Shown here piece after piece: positions 5,117-5,679 of a DNA stretch of 5,679 nucleotides (the first letter of the stretch is position 1; every line of letters begins with the position of its first letter). The stretch comes from Desulfovibrio sp. (GTDB taxonomy: Bacteria; Desulfobacterota; Desulfovibrionia; Desulfovibrionales; Desulfovibrionaceae): the NCBI GenBank assembly GCA_022837365.1, contig JALHHV010000133.1, forward strand, positions 1,197 to 6,875. The letters are read 5' to 3'. The position numbers and the translations under genes were made by a program. Below the pieces are notes generated by a model. That model worked only from the letters and a program-made list of their open reading frames with translations. It ran no database searches and had not been told where the DNA came from.

Positions 5117-5679
5117 TTGCAGGACAGGCAGACCCAGCCCCAAGACTCTTCCGGAACATCCACCGGGCCCTCCCGCGAGGCCGCCCGAGATTCCGGGAGC
5201 CAGGCGCAGCCCTCGCGCATCAGCTATCTCGACGGCATCCGCTTCCGCCGGGTGGTGCGCGCCGCCGCGCGCCGCCTCATCGAAAAGCACGGCCACCTCA
5301 ACGCCATCAACGTGTTTCCCGTGCCGGACGGCGACACGGGCAGCAACATGGCCGGCACCATGAAGTCCATCGTGGCCTCCACCTCGGCCACGCCGGAAAG
5401 CTCCATCGGCCGCATGAGTTCCATCGTGGCAGAATCCGCGCTGATGGGCGCACGGGGCAACTCGGGGGTCATCCTGGCCCAGTTCCTGGCCGGGTTTTCG
5501 GAAGGGGTGAAGGACCTGTCGCGCGTCAGCCCGCGCGACTTCGCCGAGGCCGCATCGCTGGCCGCGCGCCGCGCCGTGGAGGCCATCGCCCACCCCAAGG
5601 AGGGCACCATCCTCACGGTCATCCGCGACTGGGCCGACCACCTGCGCGCCAACTGCCACTCCTACAAGGATTTCCATCA
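5117..5679 (+). CDS. DhaL/DAK2-domain protein, fatty-acid-kinase FakA type (N-terminal part; C-terminus beyond window)
   Basis: The visible 187 residues begin a DhaL/DAK2 nucleotide-binding domain. SYLDGIRFRRVVRAAARRL (36-54) opens the helical bundle. NVFPVPDGDTGSNM (65-78) carries Asp71 and Asp73, expected to hold Mg-ATP, and LMGARGNSGVILAQ (109-122) is the second family signature. Spacing and wording match FakA/YloV, the ATP-binding half of fatty acid kinase, which phosphorylates fatty acids held by a DegV-type FakB partner. In some bacteria DAK2 and DegV are fused in one chain; the missing C-terminus prevents a decision. The start is TTG 5117 with AGGAG nine bases upstream. Residues 1-34 form a Gln/Ser/Thr-rich, probably disordered leader not usual in FakA. 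Dihydroxyacetone kinase subunit DhaL is less likely because of the NVFPVPDGDTG form. It is divergent from the HAD gene, so co-regulation is uncertain. Confidence 0.88.
   Translation, partial: MQDRQTQPQDSSGTSTGPSREAARDSGSQAQPSRISYLDGIRFRRVVRAAARRLIEKHGHLNAINVFPVPDGDTGSNMAGTMKSIVASTSATPESSIGRMSSIVAESALMGARGNSGVILAQFLAGFSEGVKDLSRVSPRDFAEAASLAARRAVEAIAHPKEGTILTVIRDWADHLRANCHSYKDFH

Noticed and set aside
4899..5363. Plus-strand open frame starting MAGGGMRGYGM
   Set aside because: It is in a different frame from the DhaL-domain protein, has Pro/Arg/Ser-rich low-complexity content and no domain; the true frame begins at TTG 5117.
4829..5677. N-terminal extension of the HAD frame up to 5677
   Set aside because: It runs through the intergenic gap and antisense to the DhaL-domain gene; the HAD family begins just before DLDGTVYLG, so the ATG at 4828 is the credible start.

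Overview
The window is GC-rich (by eye about two-thirds G+C) and tightly packed. It looks like a chromosomal segment of a Gram-negative bacterium: the phosphonate-type binding protein has a classical Sec signal peptide for a periplasm. The high GC and the mix of proteins fit Desulfovibrio-type Desulfobacterota, but that assignment is my inference and no taxonomic marker is present.

Layout, in order of transcription on the minus strand: a HAD-IIA phosphatase (4828 to 4061); a 306-bp control region with a good sigma70 promoter, 11-bp tandem repeats and an 18-bp palindrome; phnD, the periplasmic binding protein (3754 to 2699); a roughly 320-bp hairpin-rich gap; then phnC (ATPase), phnE1 and phnE2 (two permeases), joined by two 4-bp ATGA overlaps. 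phnE2 runs off the left edge close to its C-terminus. On the plus strand, divergent from the HAD gene across a 288-bp gap, the 5' part of a DhaL/DAK2-domain protein (fatty-acid-kinase FakA type, perhaps fused to DegV) starts at a TTG codon and runs off the right edge.

Together PhnD, PhnC, PhnE1 and PhnE2 form a complete ABC importer of the phosphonate/phosphite/phosphate class. PhnD captures the ligand in the periplasm, the PhnE1-PhnE2 pair forms the channel, and a PhnC dimer powers it. No C-P lyase, phosphonatase or phosphite dehydrogenase gene is visible, so the substrate cannot be decided here. The HAD phosphatase may release phosphate from a phosphoester, but its link to the transporter is only positional.

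The coding content belongs to known families. The less ordinary signals are in the non-coding DNA: four copies of a small CCGGGC/GCCCGG hairpin around phnD, a very strong hairpin just after the phnD stop, a stem-loop at the predicted 5' end of the phnD transcript, and an array of GGACATG-containing repeats upstream of the phnD promoter. I found no tRNA, rRNA, CRISPR array, insertion sequence or phage gene.
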